This document shows, one piece after another, positions 25,741 to 34,136 of a stretch of 64,000 bases of DNA. The notes under the pieces were generated by a model, which saw only the letters and a program-made list of their open reading frames with translations, was not told where the DNA came from and ran no database searches. The position numbers and the translations under genes are program-made. This DNA is from Cellulomonas sp. RIT-PI-Y (GTDB taxonomy: Bacteria; Actinomycetota; Actinomycetes; Actinomycetales; Cellulomonadaceae): positions 1-64,000 of the forward strand of contig NZ_JANZKP010000013.1 of assembly GCF_025642745.1 (NCBI RefSeq). The letters are read 5' to 3'. The first letter of the stretch is position 1. Every line of letters begins with the position of its first letter.

Positions 25741-26621
25741 CCGACCCGGCCCCGACCACGACCAGGCGTGAGGTCCGGTCCGAGATCGTCGACGGCTCGG
25801 TGCTGCTGCCGGTGTCCCGACGCCCGCCGCTGACCGAGTACCTCGCCCAGCTGTGGCAGCGCCGCCACTTCATCCGGGCGGACGCCCGAGCCCGGGTGGT
25901 CTCGGGGACCCGGGGCGCCCTGCTCGGCACCGCGTGGCTGGTGCTGCGGCCGGTGCTGGACGCGAGCGTGTACCTGATCATCTTCGGGCTGGTCCTGAAG
26001 GCCGACCGCGGCATCGAGAACTTCCTCGGCTACCTGGTGATCGGGACGTTCATGTTCCAGTTCACCGCGCGGTCGGTCAGCTCCGGCGCGCAGTCGGTGA
26101 TCGCCGGGCGGACGCTGATGAAGGCCTTCGCCTTCCCGCGCGCCTCCCTGCCGATCGCCGCGGTCGTCCGCGAGACGGTCAGCTACCTCCCGGTCCTGGT
26201 CGCGATGGTGTGCGTGGTGCTCGTCCTGCCGCCGGGGCCCGACCTGAGCTGGCGATGGCTGCTGGTGCCGTTCGTCCTCGGACTCCAGGTCCTGCTGGCC
26301 CTCGGCCTGGCCCTGCTGCTCGCACGACCCGTCACCCGGGTGCCCGACCTGCAGCACCTGATCGGCATGGGGACGCGGTTCTGGCTGTACGGGTCGGCCG
26401 TGTTCTTCTCCTACGAGCGGTTCATCGACCACCCGGGGATCCTGCGCGTGATCGAGCTCAACCCGATGTTCCAGGTCCTGGACATCACTCGCGACTGCCT
26501 GCTGTACGGCGTGACCCCGCATGCCGGCGCGTGGCTGACGCTGGGCCTCTGGGCGGTCGGCACCTGCGGGATCGGCATGGTCGTCTTCTGGCGCGGGGAG
26601 GACCGCTATGGCGCTCTCTGA
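25737..26621 (+). CDS. Polysaccharide ABC exporter, permease (Wzm/TagG type)
   Basis: 294 residues. ABC-2 type membrane subunit: a ~60-residue cytosolic N-terminus with the interfacial RRHFIRADARARVVSGTRG, then six hydrophobic helices including LGTAWLVLRPVLDASVYLII and the segment LIGMGTRFWLYGSAVFF typical of Wzm/TagG. With the next gene it should export an undecaprenyl-linked glycan. The ATG at 25737 overlaps the transferase stop; its own stop overlaps the ATPase start by 14 bp. Confidence 0.9.
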   Translation: MTDPAPTTTRREVRSEIVDGSVLLPVSRRPPLTEYLAQLWQRRHFIRADARARVVSGTRGALLGTAWLVLRPVLDASVYLIIFGLVLKADRGIENFLGYLVIGTFMFQFTARSVSSGAQSVIAGRTLMKAFAFPRASLPIAAVVRETVSYLPVLVAMVCVVLVLPPGPDLSWRWLLVPFVLGLQVLLALGLALLLARPVTRVPDLQHLIGMGTRFWLYGSAVFFSYERFIDHPGILRVIELNPMFQVLDITRDCLLYGVTPHAGAWLTLGLWAVGTCGIGMVVFWRGEDRYGAL

Positions 26622-27507
26622 GCACTTCGGGCCGGACGTCCAGGTCGCGGTCGACGAGGTGCACGTGCGCTACCGGACCGCCTCGGACGACGCCGGGCTG
26701 CGCCGGTCGCTGCCGCGCTGGCAGCGGGCCGCGAACCGGGTGATCGGGCGTGAGCCCACCGTGCTTGTGCGGGCACTGGCGGGCGTCTCCCTGGTCGCAC
26801 GGGCCGGGGACGCGGTCGGCATCGTCGGGCTCAACGGCTCCGGCAAGAGCACGCTGCTGCGGATCATCGCCGGATTGGAGCATCCGGACCGGGGGCAGGC
26901 CCGGGCACGCAGCACTCCGGTGCTGCTCGGCGTGAACGCGGCGCTGCTGCCCGAGCTGTCCGGCCGCCAGAACGTCCACCTCGGCTGCCTCGCCATGGGG
27001 ATGACACCGGCGCAGGCCGAGGCGGCCTACCCGACCGTCGTGGAGGTCGCGGGCATCGGCGCGTCGATCCACCGGCCGATGAAGACCTACTCCTCGGGGA
27101 TGGCCGCCCGGCTCAAGTTCGCGATCGCCGCCGCGTCCGAACCGCAGATCCTGCTGATCGACGAGGCCCTCGCCACCGGCGACGCCGCCTTCCGCGACCG
27201 CTCCGAGGAGCGGATGAAGCTGCTCCGCCAGAACGCCGGCTGCGTGTTCTTGGTCAGCCATGCGGCCAAGACGGTCGAGGAGACCTGCACCCGGGCGATC
27301 TGGCTGCACCACGGCCGGGTGGTCACCGACGGCCCCGCCTACGAGGTCGCCCAGGCGTACCGCTGGTGGGCCTGGAACCTCGCGAAGGGTGAGACCGAGA
27401 AGGCCGCCGGTCTGCTGGAGGACGCCTTCCGGCAGGGCGTCGACACCCAGATCGTCCTCTCGCCCGCCGATGCCACCCACGTCGTCCCGCGGCACGCCCG
27501 CCGATGA
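26608..27507 (+). CDS. Polysaccharide ABC exporter, ATP-binding subunit (Wzt/TagH type)
   Basis: 299 residues. The N-terminal VHVRYRT followed by a Wzt-like insertion (RWQRAANRVIGREPT) precedes Walker A GLNGSGKST. The signature is YSSGMAARLKFAIA and Walker B ILLIDEALATGD. The length equals the short TagH-like forms without the C-terminal carbohydrate-binding domain of O9a-type Wzt, so the exporter probably does not select a modified chain end. Coupled to the permease by overlap. Confidence 0.92.
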   Translation: MALSEHFGPDVQVAVDEVHVRYRTASDDAGLRRSLPRWQRAANRVIGREPTVLVRALAGVSLVARAGDAVGIVGLNGSGKSTLLRIIAGLEHPDRGQARARSTPVLLGVNAALLPELSGRQNVHLGCLAMGMTPAQAEAAYPTVVEVAGIGASIHRPMKTYSSGMAARLKFAIAAASEPQILLIDEALATGDAAFRDRSEERMKLLRQNAGCVFLVSHAAKTVEETCTRAIWLHHGRVVTDGPAYEVAQAYRWWAWNLAKGETEKAAGLLEDAFRQGVDTQIVLSPADATHVVPRHARR

Positions 27508-27518
27508 TCGGAGCCACC

Positions 27519-28673
27519 ATGCCCATCCGTGTCATGACCGTGTACGGCACCCGGCCCGAGGCGATCAAGTGCGCGCCGGTGGTCAAGGCACTGGCGGAGT
27601 CGCCGGACTTCGCGGGGATCACGGTCGTCACCGGACAGCACCGGGAGATGCTGGACCAGGTCAACGAGCTGTTCGGCATCGTGCCGGACCACGACCTGGA
27701 CGTGATGAGCCACGGCCAGTCGCTCAGCGGGATCTTCGCCCGGGTCCTGGCCGGACTGGATCCGGTCCTCGAGGCGGAACGCCCCGACGCGGTGATCGTC
27801 CAGGGCGACACCACCACCTCCACCGCGGCCGCGGTGGCGGCGTTCTACCGGCAGATCCCGGTCGTGCACCTGGAGGCGGGGCTGCGCTCCGGGGACCTGG
27901 ACTCGCCGTTCCCGGAAGAGGGCAACCGGAAGCTGACCAGCCAGATCGCGTCGCTGCACCTGGCGCCGACCACGACCAGCCGGGACAACCTGCTCGCCGA
28001 GGGCGTGCCGGCGGAGCGGATCGTGGTCACCGGGAACACGGTGATCGACGCGTTGCTGGAGACGGTGGCGAAGCGGGTGCCGTTCGCGGACCCGGCGCTG
28101 GCGGAGGCGGTCGACGTCGGCCGCCGGCTCCTGGTGGTGACGACCCACCGCCGGGAGAACTGGGGCGGGGCGATGGAGGGCGTCGGGCGGGCGATCGCCC
28201 GGATCGCGCGGGAGCACCCGGATCTGCTGGTGGTGTTGCCCGCCCACCGGAACCCGGTGGTGCGGGAGGCCGTGCTGCCCGCACTCGACGGAGTGGCCAA
28301 CGTCGTGGTGACCGAACCGCTGCCCTACGGTGAGTTCTCCCGGCTCATGGCCGAGGCGCACCTGATCCTCTCGGACTCGGGCGGCGTGCAGGAGGAGGCA
28401 CCGAGCCTGGGGACGCCGGTCCTCGTGATGCGGGACACCACCGAACGACCCGAAGCGGTGGTCGCGGGCACGGTCCGGCTCGTGGGGACCGACGAGGAGA
28501 GGATCGTGGACGAGGTGACCAGACTGCTGCGGGATCCTGCCGCCCACGCCGCGATGGCCGCCGGGGTCAACCCGTACGGAGACGGGACCGCCGCCCGGCG
28601 CAGCCTCGTCGCGCTCCGCGGACTGCGATCCGGCCGTCCCGGCAGCGGTCCTGATGCGGGTGCGCGGCCGTGA
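27519..28673 (+). CDS. wecB: UDP-N-acetylglucosamine 2-epimerase (non-hydrolysing)
   Basis: 384 residues. Converts UDP-GlcNAc to UDP-ManNAc. Seen: N-terminal VMTVYGTRPEAIKCAPVV, TGQHREML, VIVQGDTTTSTAAAVAAFY, HLEAGLRSGD, the active-site region LDSPFPEEGNRKL and SDSGGVQEEAPSLGTPVLV. The second ATG at 27519 is chosen for GGAG six bases upstream; the alternative at 27504 overlaps the ATPase stop in ATGA. Together with wecC (35912-37165) it supplies UDP-ManNAcA, so the polymer made here likely contains that uronic acid. Confidence 0.95.
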   Translation: MPIRVMTVYGTRPEAIKCAPVVKALAESPDFAGITVVTGQHREMLDQVNELFGIVPDHDLDVMSHGQSLSGIFARVLAGLDPVLEAERPDAVIVQGDTTTSTAAAVAAFYRQIPVVHLEAGLRSGDLDSPFPEEGNRKLTSQIASLHLAPTTTSRDNLLAEGVPAERIVVTGNTVIDALLETVAKRVPFADPALAEAVDVGRRLLVVTTHRRENWGGAMEGVGRAIARIAREHPDLLVVLPAHRNPVVREAVLPALDGVANVVVTEPLPYGEFSRLMAEAHLILSDSGGVQEEAPSLGTPVLVMRDTTERPEAVVAGTVRLVGTDEERIVDEVTRLLRDPAAHAAMAAGVNPYGDGTAARRSLVALRGLRSGRPGSGPDAGARP

Positions 28674-29428
28674 CCGGTCCCACCCGGGTCCTGATCTACG
28701 GGAGCTGTGTCGCCCGCGACTCGCTCGCCCATGCGGGACCAGAGCGGCTCGCCCTCGTGCGGTACATCGCGAGGCAGTCGCTGATCAGCGCGTACTCTCC
28801 CGCTGCCGTCGTCCCGGACGGAGATCTCCACACCAGCTCGGCCTTCCAGCGCCGGATGATCGACGACGACGTCCGGGGCAGCCTGCCCGCGGCGCTCGTC
28901 GACGACGCCGACCGGACGGACCTGGTGCTCTGGGACCTCACGGATGAACGGATGGGTGTGCTGGTGTCCCCCGAGGGACACGTGATCACCCGGTCGGTCG
29001 ACTCGGTCTCGAGCGGACTGGTGGACCGCCTCAGGGGATGGCGGCTGGTCGCGTTCGGGAGCGACGAGCACTTCGCCGCCTGGCGGACGGCACTCGGACG
29101 GCTGACGCGACAGCTGGCGGCGATCGGGCTGGCCGACCGCGTGCTGCTCCTGGCCGTGCCGTGGGCCACGATCGCCGAGGACGCGGGAACCGTGCCGCGC
29201 AGTGCCGGGCTCACCTCGCACGAGGCGAATGCGATGTTCGCCCGCTACTACGACGCCGCGGCGGAGGCCGGACTGCGGGTGGCGGCGGTCGAGCCGGATC
29301 GGGCGGTCGCGGGTGCTTCCCACCGCTGGGGGCGCGCGCCCTTCCACTATGCGACCAGCACCTACGACGACGTGGTGCTGCGGATCGAGCGAGAAGTCGC
29401 CGTCACGGCAGGGGGCCGGCCCGAATGA
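28670..29428 (+). CDS. DUF6270-like protein in polysaccharide locus
   Basis: 252 residues, no signal peptide or membrane segment. It opens with VLIYGSCVARDSLAH, the GSC(V)-RD motif of DUF6270 proteins, which resemble the Ser-containing block I of SGNH hydrolases. LVLWDLTDERMG, then LLLAVPWA and a C-terminal GRAPFHYATSTYDDVVL follow, the last supplying a possible catalytic His. DUF6270 genes recur in surface-glycan loci; a role in adding or removing an acyl or other group is an inference. GTG start, overlapping the wecB stop and the next transferase start by four bases each. Confidence 0.72.
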   Translation: MTGPTRVLIYGSCVARDSLAHAGPERLALVRYIARQSLISAYSPAAVVPDGDLHTSSAFQRRMIDDDVRGSLPAALVDDADRTDLVLWDLTDERMGVLVSPEGHVITRSVDSVSSGLVDRLRGWRLVAFGSDEHFAAWRTALGRLTRQLAAIGLADRVLLLAVPWATIAEDAGTVPRSAGLTSHEANAMFARYYDAAAEAGLRVAAVEPDRAVAGASHRWGRAPFHYATSTYDDVVLRIEREVAVTAGGRPE

Positions 29429-31362
29429 ACGTTCGTCATGCGCAGATCGTCGGTGCCGGGGCACTCGGTGGGGGAGGTGTCGCCGCGCTGGTCGCCCTGC
29501 TCGGCGGGCAGTCGATCTGGACGGTCATCGCGGTCCTGTGCGCTCTGGTCGGGGTGGCCGCGGCCCTGTTCGCGGTGCGAAGTCTGCGCATGCGGCTGGC
29601 TGTCTCCGAGCGTCGCTGGCGCGAGCTCCGGTCGCAGCACGACGCCCTGACCGCGCAGGTGAGCCCCTCCGCCTCCTCGCGAGGTGAGGGAGCGAAGGCC
29701 GACCCCCAGGACCTGTGGGCGGATCTCACCCTCGCGGTGGCCCGGGTCGAGCTGCAGGCGCTGTCCGGGCCGTCGCACATCGGGACGCGCGGCGGAGCGA
29801 TCGCCGGGGTTCCCGCCTCCACCCTCGCCGCCGCGGTGCTGCGTGCGGTGGAGCGCGGCGACGTCCTCTTCGGGGACCACCTCGTGCGCCGGTACGACGT
29901 GGCCGCAGCCCTGCCGCTCCGCACCCTGCGGTTGCTGGCCCGCGGGCTGCGAGACCGTGGCTACCTGGCCCGTGCGGGCGAGTACTTCGCGGCGGCGGCG
30001 GCGATCGGTGACGAACGGGACCGCACCACGGCTGAGCTCCGGCGCAGCGAGATCGAGGTGATGGCGGGCACGGCCAGGCCGGTGGTCACCGCGACCGACC
30101 CGGTGGTCCCGACGAGCCACCGGGTGCTGCACGTCGTCGGACGGGCGGTGCCGACCACGCAGTCCGGCTACACCCTGAGGACGCACAGCACGGTGCGCGC
30201 GCAGCTGGATCAGGGGCTCGAGCCGCACGTCTTCGTGCAGCTCGGGGTCACGGAGGCGGAGGTCGCGAGCACGGATGTCCTCGACGGGGTGACCTACCAC
30301 CGCCCCGTCGGCCGGTCGGTGTTCACCGCCGGGCACGGCGCCTGGCTGCAGGCGAATGCCGAGGCGTTGCTGGCGGTCGTCCAGGAGGTCCGCCCCGCCG
30401 TGCTGCACGCGCATTCCGACTTCTTCAACGCGTTGATCGCTTCGGCCGTGGGGGCGGCCACCGGGCTGCCGGTGGTCTACGAGGCCCGCGGGTTCTGGGA
30501 GGAGTCGTGGCTGTCCCGGACCGCCGACAAGTTCGGCTGGGACGACGTCGAGCGGCTCTTCGCGGAGTACGGCGCTCCGGAGGCCTACAGCTGGCGCCAG
30601 GCGCGGGAGGCGGAGGCCCGGGGGGCCGCCGCGCACGTGGTCACCCTCGCCCGGGTGATGGCGCGCCGGATCCTGGATCACGGTCTCGACCAGGACCGTC
30701 TGACCATCGTGCCCAACGCGGTGGACGGAGAGCAGTTCAGCATCGGGGAGCGCGACCAACGACTGGCCGCCGAACTCGGTGTCCCCGCCGGCACCGTGGT
30801 CCTCGGATGCATCACCTCAGTGGTCGAGTACGAGGGGATCGACGTCCTGCTCGAGGCCCTCGCGCTGCTGGCGGAGGCCGACGCTCCGGCCCCGCTCCGC
30901 TTGCTGGTCGTCGGGGACGGGCCCGTGCGCTCCGCTCTGCAGGAGCAGGCGTCGGCGCTGGGGTTGGACAACGTGACCTTCACCGGGCGGGTGCCGCACG
31001 AGGACGTGCTCGGGTACTACAGCCTGATCGACGTGTTCGTGGTACCACGCCGACCGGCTCGGGTGTGCCACCTGGTCACACCGCTCAAGCCGTTCGAAGC
31101 GTTCGCGGCGGGCCGCGCCGTGGTGATGTCCGACGTGGAGGCTCTGCGCGAGATCGCCGAGGACTCGGGCGCCGCCGATCTCTTCACCGCCGGGGACCCC
31201 CGCTCGCTCGCCGACACCCTCGATCGGCTCGCGCGTGACCCGGAGCGCCGGGAACGCCTCGCGGCGCAGGGCGCCGCGTGGGTGCGGGCCGAGCGTTCGT
31301 GGACCGGCAACGCCGAGCAGTACCGGCGGTTGTACGCGCAGGTGGGAGGGTCGCATGGCTGA
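29425..31362 (+). CDS. Membrane-anchored GT4 glycosyltransferase with N-terminal extension
   Basis: 645 residues. Two N-terminal hydrophobic segments (GGVAALVALLGG and TVIAVLCALVGVAAALFAV) are followed by a short coiled region and ~150 helical residues of TPR-like feel (LRDRGYLARAGEYFAAAAAI). The GT-B domain covers ~235-645: LHVVGRAVPTTQSGYTLRTH, PVVYEARGFWEESWLS, LTIVPNAVDGEQF, and the donor motif VCHLVTPLKPFEAFAAGRAV. It is a paralogue of 24016-25740. ATG in a 4-bp overlap; stop overlaps the heparinase fusion by 8 bp. Confidence 0.87.
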   Translation: MNVRHAQIVGAGALGGGGVAALVALLGGQSIWTVIAVLCALVGVAAALFAVRSLRMRLAVSERRWRELRSQHDALTAQVSPSASSRGEGAKADPQDLWADLTLAVARVELQALSGPSHIGTRGGAIAGVPASTLAAAVLRAVERGDVLFGDHLVRRYDVAAALPLRTLRLLARGLRDRGYLARAGEYFAAAAAIGDERDRTTAELRRSEIEVMAGTARPVVTATDPVVPTSHRVLHVVGRAVPTTQSGYTLRTHSTVRAQLDQGLEPHVFVQLGVTEAEVASTDVLDGVTYHRPVGRSVFTAGHGAWLQANAEALLAVVQEVRPAVLHAHSDFFNALIASAVGAATGLPVVYEARGFWEESWLSRTADKFGWDDVERLFAEYGAPEAYSWRQAREAEARGAAAHVVTLARVMARRILDHGLDQDRLTIVPNAVDGEQFSIGERDQRLAAELGVPAGTVVLGCITSVVEYEGIDVLLEALALLAEADAPAPLRLLVVGDGPVRSALQEQASALGLDNVTFTGRVPHEDVLGYYSLIDVFVVPRRPARVCHLVTPLKPFEAFAAGRAVVMSDVEALREIAEDSGAADLFTAGDPRSLADTLDRLARDPERRERLAAQGAAWVRAERSWTGNAEQYRRLYAQVGGSHG

Positions 31363-34102
31363 GGCCGCCCCGGTCCCTTCGGCGGATGACGCGGTGGAGC
31401 ATGCCCGGGGAGTCGCCGCACGGCAGTCGTTCGGCCCGCACTTCGAGTGGCGACGGACCGATCGGGCGACCGTCGCGGAGGTCGCGGGCGGCCGGATCGC
31501 GCTGCACCCGCATCCGGTGTGGCAGATGTCCGGCGACCTGTCGTGGACGGAAGACCCGTTCGACAACCGCAACTGGCGGGCCCAACTGCACATGTTGCGG
31601 TGGCTCGAGCCGGTCCGCCGCGTCGCGGCCGCGGGTGATCCGGCGGCCGCCGCGCTCTGGGAGCGGTACGCGCGCTCGTGGATCGCGCACAATCCCCCCG
31701 GCCCCGCCGCCGCCCGGTCGACCTGGTCGAGCATGGTGGACGCGTCCCGGGCACTCGTCCTGACCGCCGGGCTCACCGTGGTCGAGGATCCGGGGTGGCT
31801 GCTCGTCGCGCTGGAGGAGCACGGGGCGTGGCTGTTCGACGAGGACCGCCTCGGACATTCGAACCACGCGCTGCACCAGCACGAGGCGTTGTTCGTGCTG
31901 GGCACCGCCTTGCGCCGTGGTGAGTGGGTCGAGGCGGCGACGGATCGTCTCGGGCTCCTGTTCGCCGCCAGCTACGACGACCAGGGCATCAACGCGGAGG
32001 GCAGCCCGCGGTACCACGATCTCAACTTCCGGTGGTGGTCCCGCGCCTTCGAACGACTGCGTCGCGAGGGAGTGCCTCCGCTGGAGCACGCCGCACGGCT
32101 GGAGCGGGCTCCGCTCGCGCTCGCGCACGCGACCCGCCCCGACGGGGTGTACGAGAGCATCGGTGACGGCGACGGTGGTCGGCCCCAGGGGATCGACCAC
32201 CCGGCGACCCGGTACGTGGTGTCCGAGGGATCGGAGGGCGAACCGCCGACGGAGGTCCTCGCCGTGTACGACCAGGGCTACGCCTTCGGACGCACCGGCT
32301 GGGGCGAGACGGACCGTGGCTACCGTGACGAGACGTTCTACTCGGTGTCCTTCGGACGAGCGGACCGGGTGCACGGGCATCCGGACGGCGGGTCGCTCAC
32401 CTACTACGCCGGTGGCGGGTCCTGGGTGGTCGATCCGGGCAAGTATCTGTACGGCACCCATCCGATCCGTGATCTGGTCGAGAGCCGGGCGGCCCACAAC
32501 GTGCTGCACGTGCCGGGCCGGGCCTACGCCGTGGATGCCCGGGTGCGGCTCGTCAGCGCGACGACCGGCGCCGACGAGGACCGTCTGGTGCTCGCCGACG
32601 ACGGGTACGAGGGCGTCGAGGTGCGACGGACCGTCACGTTCGATCGCCGCACCGAGGCTCTCGTCGTCGTGGACGAGGTGCGCGCGGAAGCACCGGTCGA
32701 TGTCCAGCAGCGCTGGCTGCTCGCGCCCGGGGTGCGGGCGACCGCGGGTGCCGACGGCCTCGAGCTCGCCCGTGGTGACGATCGGGCGACGCTGCTCGTC
32801 CTCGGCGACGTGGAACGGATCGACCAGGTCAGTGGCGGGACCGAGCCGCACCAGGGGTGGGCCGCCACCGGATGGGGGACCGCGGAGCCGGCGGTCCAGG
32901 TCACCGTCACGGCGTGCGGCGCACGGTCACGGCTGGTCTCCGTGATCGTGCCGGTCGCACCCGGCGCCCCGGCGCTCCCGCGAGAGCACTGGCTGGCGGT
33001 GGCGGACCCCAGCACGGTCGAGCACAGCACCGCCGCCGGGCGTGCCGCGGGGCCGGCGGACGTCGGGTCGCTGGCTCGGGCGGTGCGGGACGCCCGCCGG
33101 TCGGCGTGGCGTGAGGCGTCCCCGGACACCAGGACCGCCATCGCCGCCGACCTGGCGACCCGGTTCTCGGGCTACCTCGGAGAGGATCGCGATCTCGGGC
33201 TGCGGGCGACTCTGACCGATCTGCTGGGCAGCGACCGGGCCGGCGCGGTGCCGTTCACGGCAGATCGAGAACCACTGATCGCCTGGCCTCGGACCGACAT
33301 GCTGGTGCAGGGGGTGCCGGTCGTCTCCGCCGGGCCGGACACCGACTTCCCGGCCGGGCTCCAGGACCGTGCGGTCCTGACCGTCGAGCAGGGTGGGCTC
33401 ACCCAGCCCTTCCTCTTCGTGCCGGGGGAGGGATCGGTGCTGACGGTCCTCTTCCACGGTGCCCTCGATCGGACCCGGACCGCTCTGCCGCGGTTCGAGC
33501 GGGTCCGCACGCACGAGCGCTTCGGCGGACCGCTGCTGGCCGTGGGCGACCCGACACTGGATCTGGATCGCACCCTCCGCCTGGGGTGGTACCTGGGCAC
33601 GGGTGACGTGGATCTGCCGGTCCTGTTGGCCGAGCAGATCTCCCGGGCCGCGGCGGCGGTGGGCGCCCGGCAGATCGTGTTGGTCGGTGCGTCCGGGGGC
33701 GGCTTCGCGGCGATCCACGTCGCGGCGCATCTCGAGGGCAGCGCCGTGCTCGTCATCAACCCGCAGACCGATCTGTCCGCGTACTTCCGCCGTCTGGTCG
33801 TCCCGGCGACCGACGCGGTGTTCGGAGCGGGGTCACCGGGTCCGCCGGAGCGCACGCGCGTCCTGGACCGGTTGCGCGCCACCCGGGCCGCGTGCCGCAT
33901 CGTGTACGTGCAGAACACCGGGGACCGGGTCCATCGTGACGGCCACCGTGACCCGTTCCTGGCCGGGGTCGCGCTCGCCGCCCCCGGCGTCGAGGTCCGC
34001 TCGGTCGAGATCGACTCGGGTCCCGGGCACGTGACTCCCCCGCCGGACGTCTACGAGTCCCTCTGGCACGAGGCGTGCGAGTGGTGGGATCCGGCCTCGT
34101 GA
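31355..34102 (+). CDS. Heparinase II/III-like protein fused to alpha/beta-hydrolase-like domain
   Basis: 915 residues. N-terminal ~1-560 is heparinase II/III-like: an alpha-toroid (NRNWRAQLHMLRWLEPV, LGHSNHALHQHEALFVLG, AEGSPRYHDLNFRWW) and a beta-sandwich with GYAFGRTGWGE, the His-containing RVHGHPDGGSLTYY and WVVDPGKYLYG. The C-terminal ~640-915 looks like a serine hydrolase: LTVLFHGALDRTR, elbow LVGASGGGFAAIH (Ser ~780), NTGDRVHRDGH and GPGHVTPP as candidate acid and base. No signal peptide is seen, so it may act in the cytosol. Role in polymer trimming or modification is inferred. ATG at 31355 with GGAGGG upstream. Confidence 0.82.
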   Translation: MAEAAPVPSADDAVEHARGVAARQSFGPHFEWRRTDRATVAEVAGGRIALHPHPVWQMSGDLSWTEDPFDNRNWRAQLHMLRWLEPVRRVAAAGDPAAAALWERYARSWIAHNPPGPAAARSTWSSMVDASRALVLTAGLTVVEDPGWLLVALEEHGAWLFDEDRLGHSNHALHQHEALFVLGTALRRGEWVEAATDRLGLLFAASYDDQGINAEGSPRYHDLNFRWWSRAFERLRREGVPPLEHAARLERAPLALAHATRPDGVYESIGDGDGGRPQGIDHPATRYVVSEGSEGEPPTEVLAVYDQGYAFGRTGWGETDRGYRDETFYSVSFGRADRVHGHPDGGSLTYYAGGGSWVVDPGKYLYGTHPIRDLVESRAAHNVLHVPGRAYAVDARVRLVSATTGADEDRLVLADDGYEGVEVRRTVTFDRRTEALVVVDEVRAEAPVDVQQRWLLAPGVRATAGADGLELARGDDRATLLVLGDVERIDQVSGGTEPHQGWAATGWGTAEPAVQVTVTACGARSRLVSVIVPVAPGAPALPREHWLAVADPSTVEHSTAAGRAAGPADVGSLARAVRDARRSAWREASPDTRTAIAADLATRFSGYLGEDRDLGLRATLTDLLGSDRAGAVPFTADREPLIAWPRTDMLVQGVPVVSAGPDTDFPAGLQDRAVLTVEQGGLTQPFLFVPGEGSVLTVLFHGALDRTRTALPRFERVRTHERFGGPLLAVGDPTLDLDRTLRLGWYLGTGDVDLPVLLAEQISRAAAAVGARQIVLVGASGGGFAAIHVAAHLEGSAVLVINPQTDLSAYFRRLVVPATDAVFGAGSPGPPERTRVLDRLRATRAACRIVYVQNTGDRVHRDGHRDPFLAGVALAAPGVEVRSVEIDSGPGHVTPPPDVYESLWHEACEWWDPAS

Positions 34103-34109
34103 GAGCCGG

Positions 34110-34135
34110 GCGGGCCGGTCGGAGTCGGGGCCCGC
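34110..34135. terminator. Hairpin between convergent heparinase-like genes
   Basis: GCGGGCC at 34110 pairs with GGCCCGC ending at 34135 around a 12-base loop. It fills most of the 34-bp gap between the two convergent stop codons and is symmetric, so it can serve both strands. Confidence 0.45.
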
Positions 34136-34136
34136 G

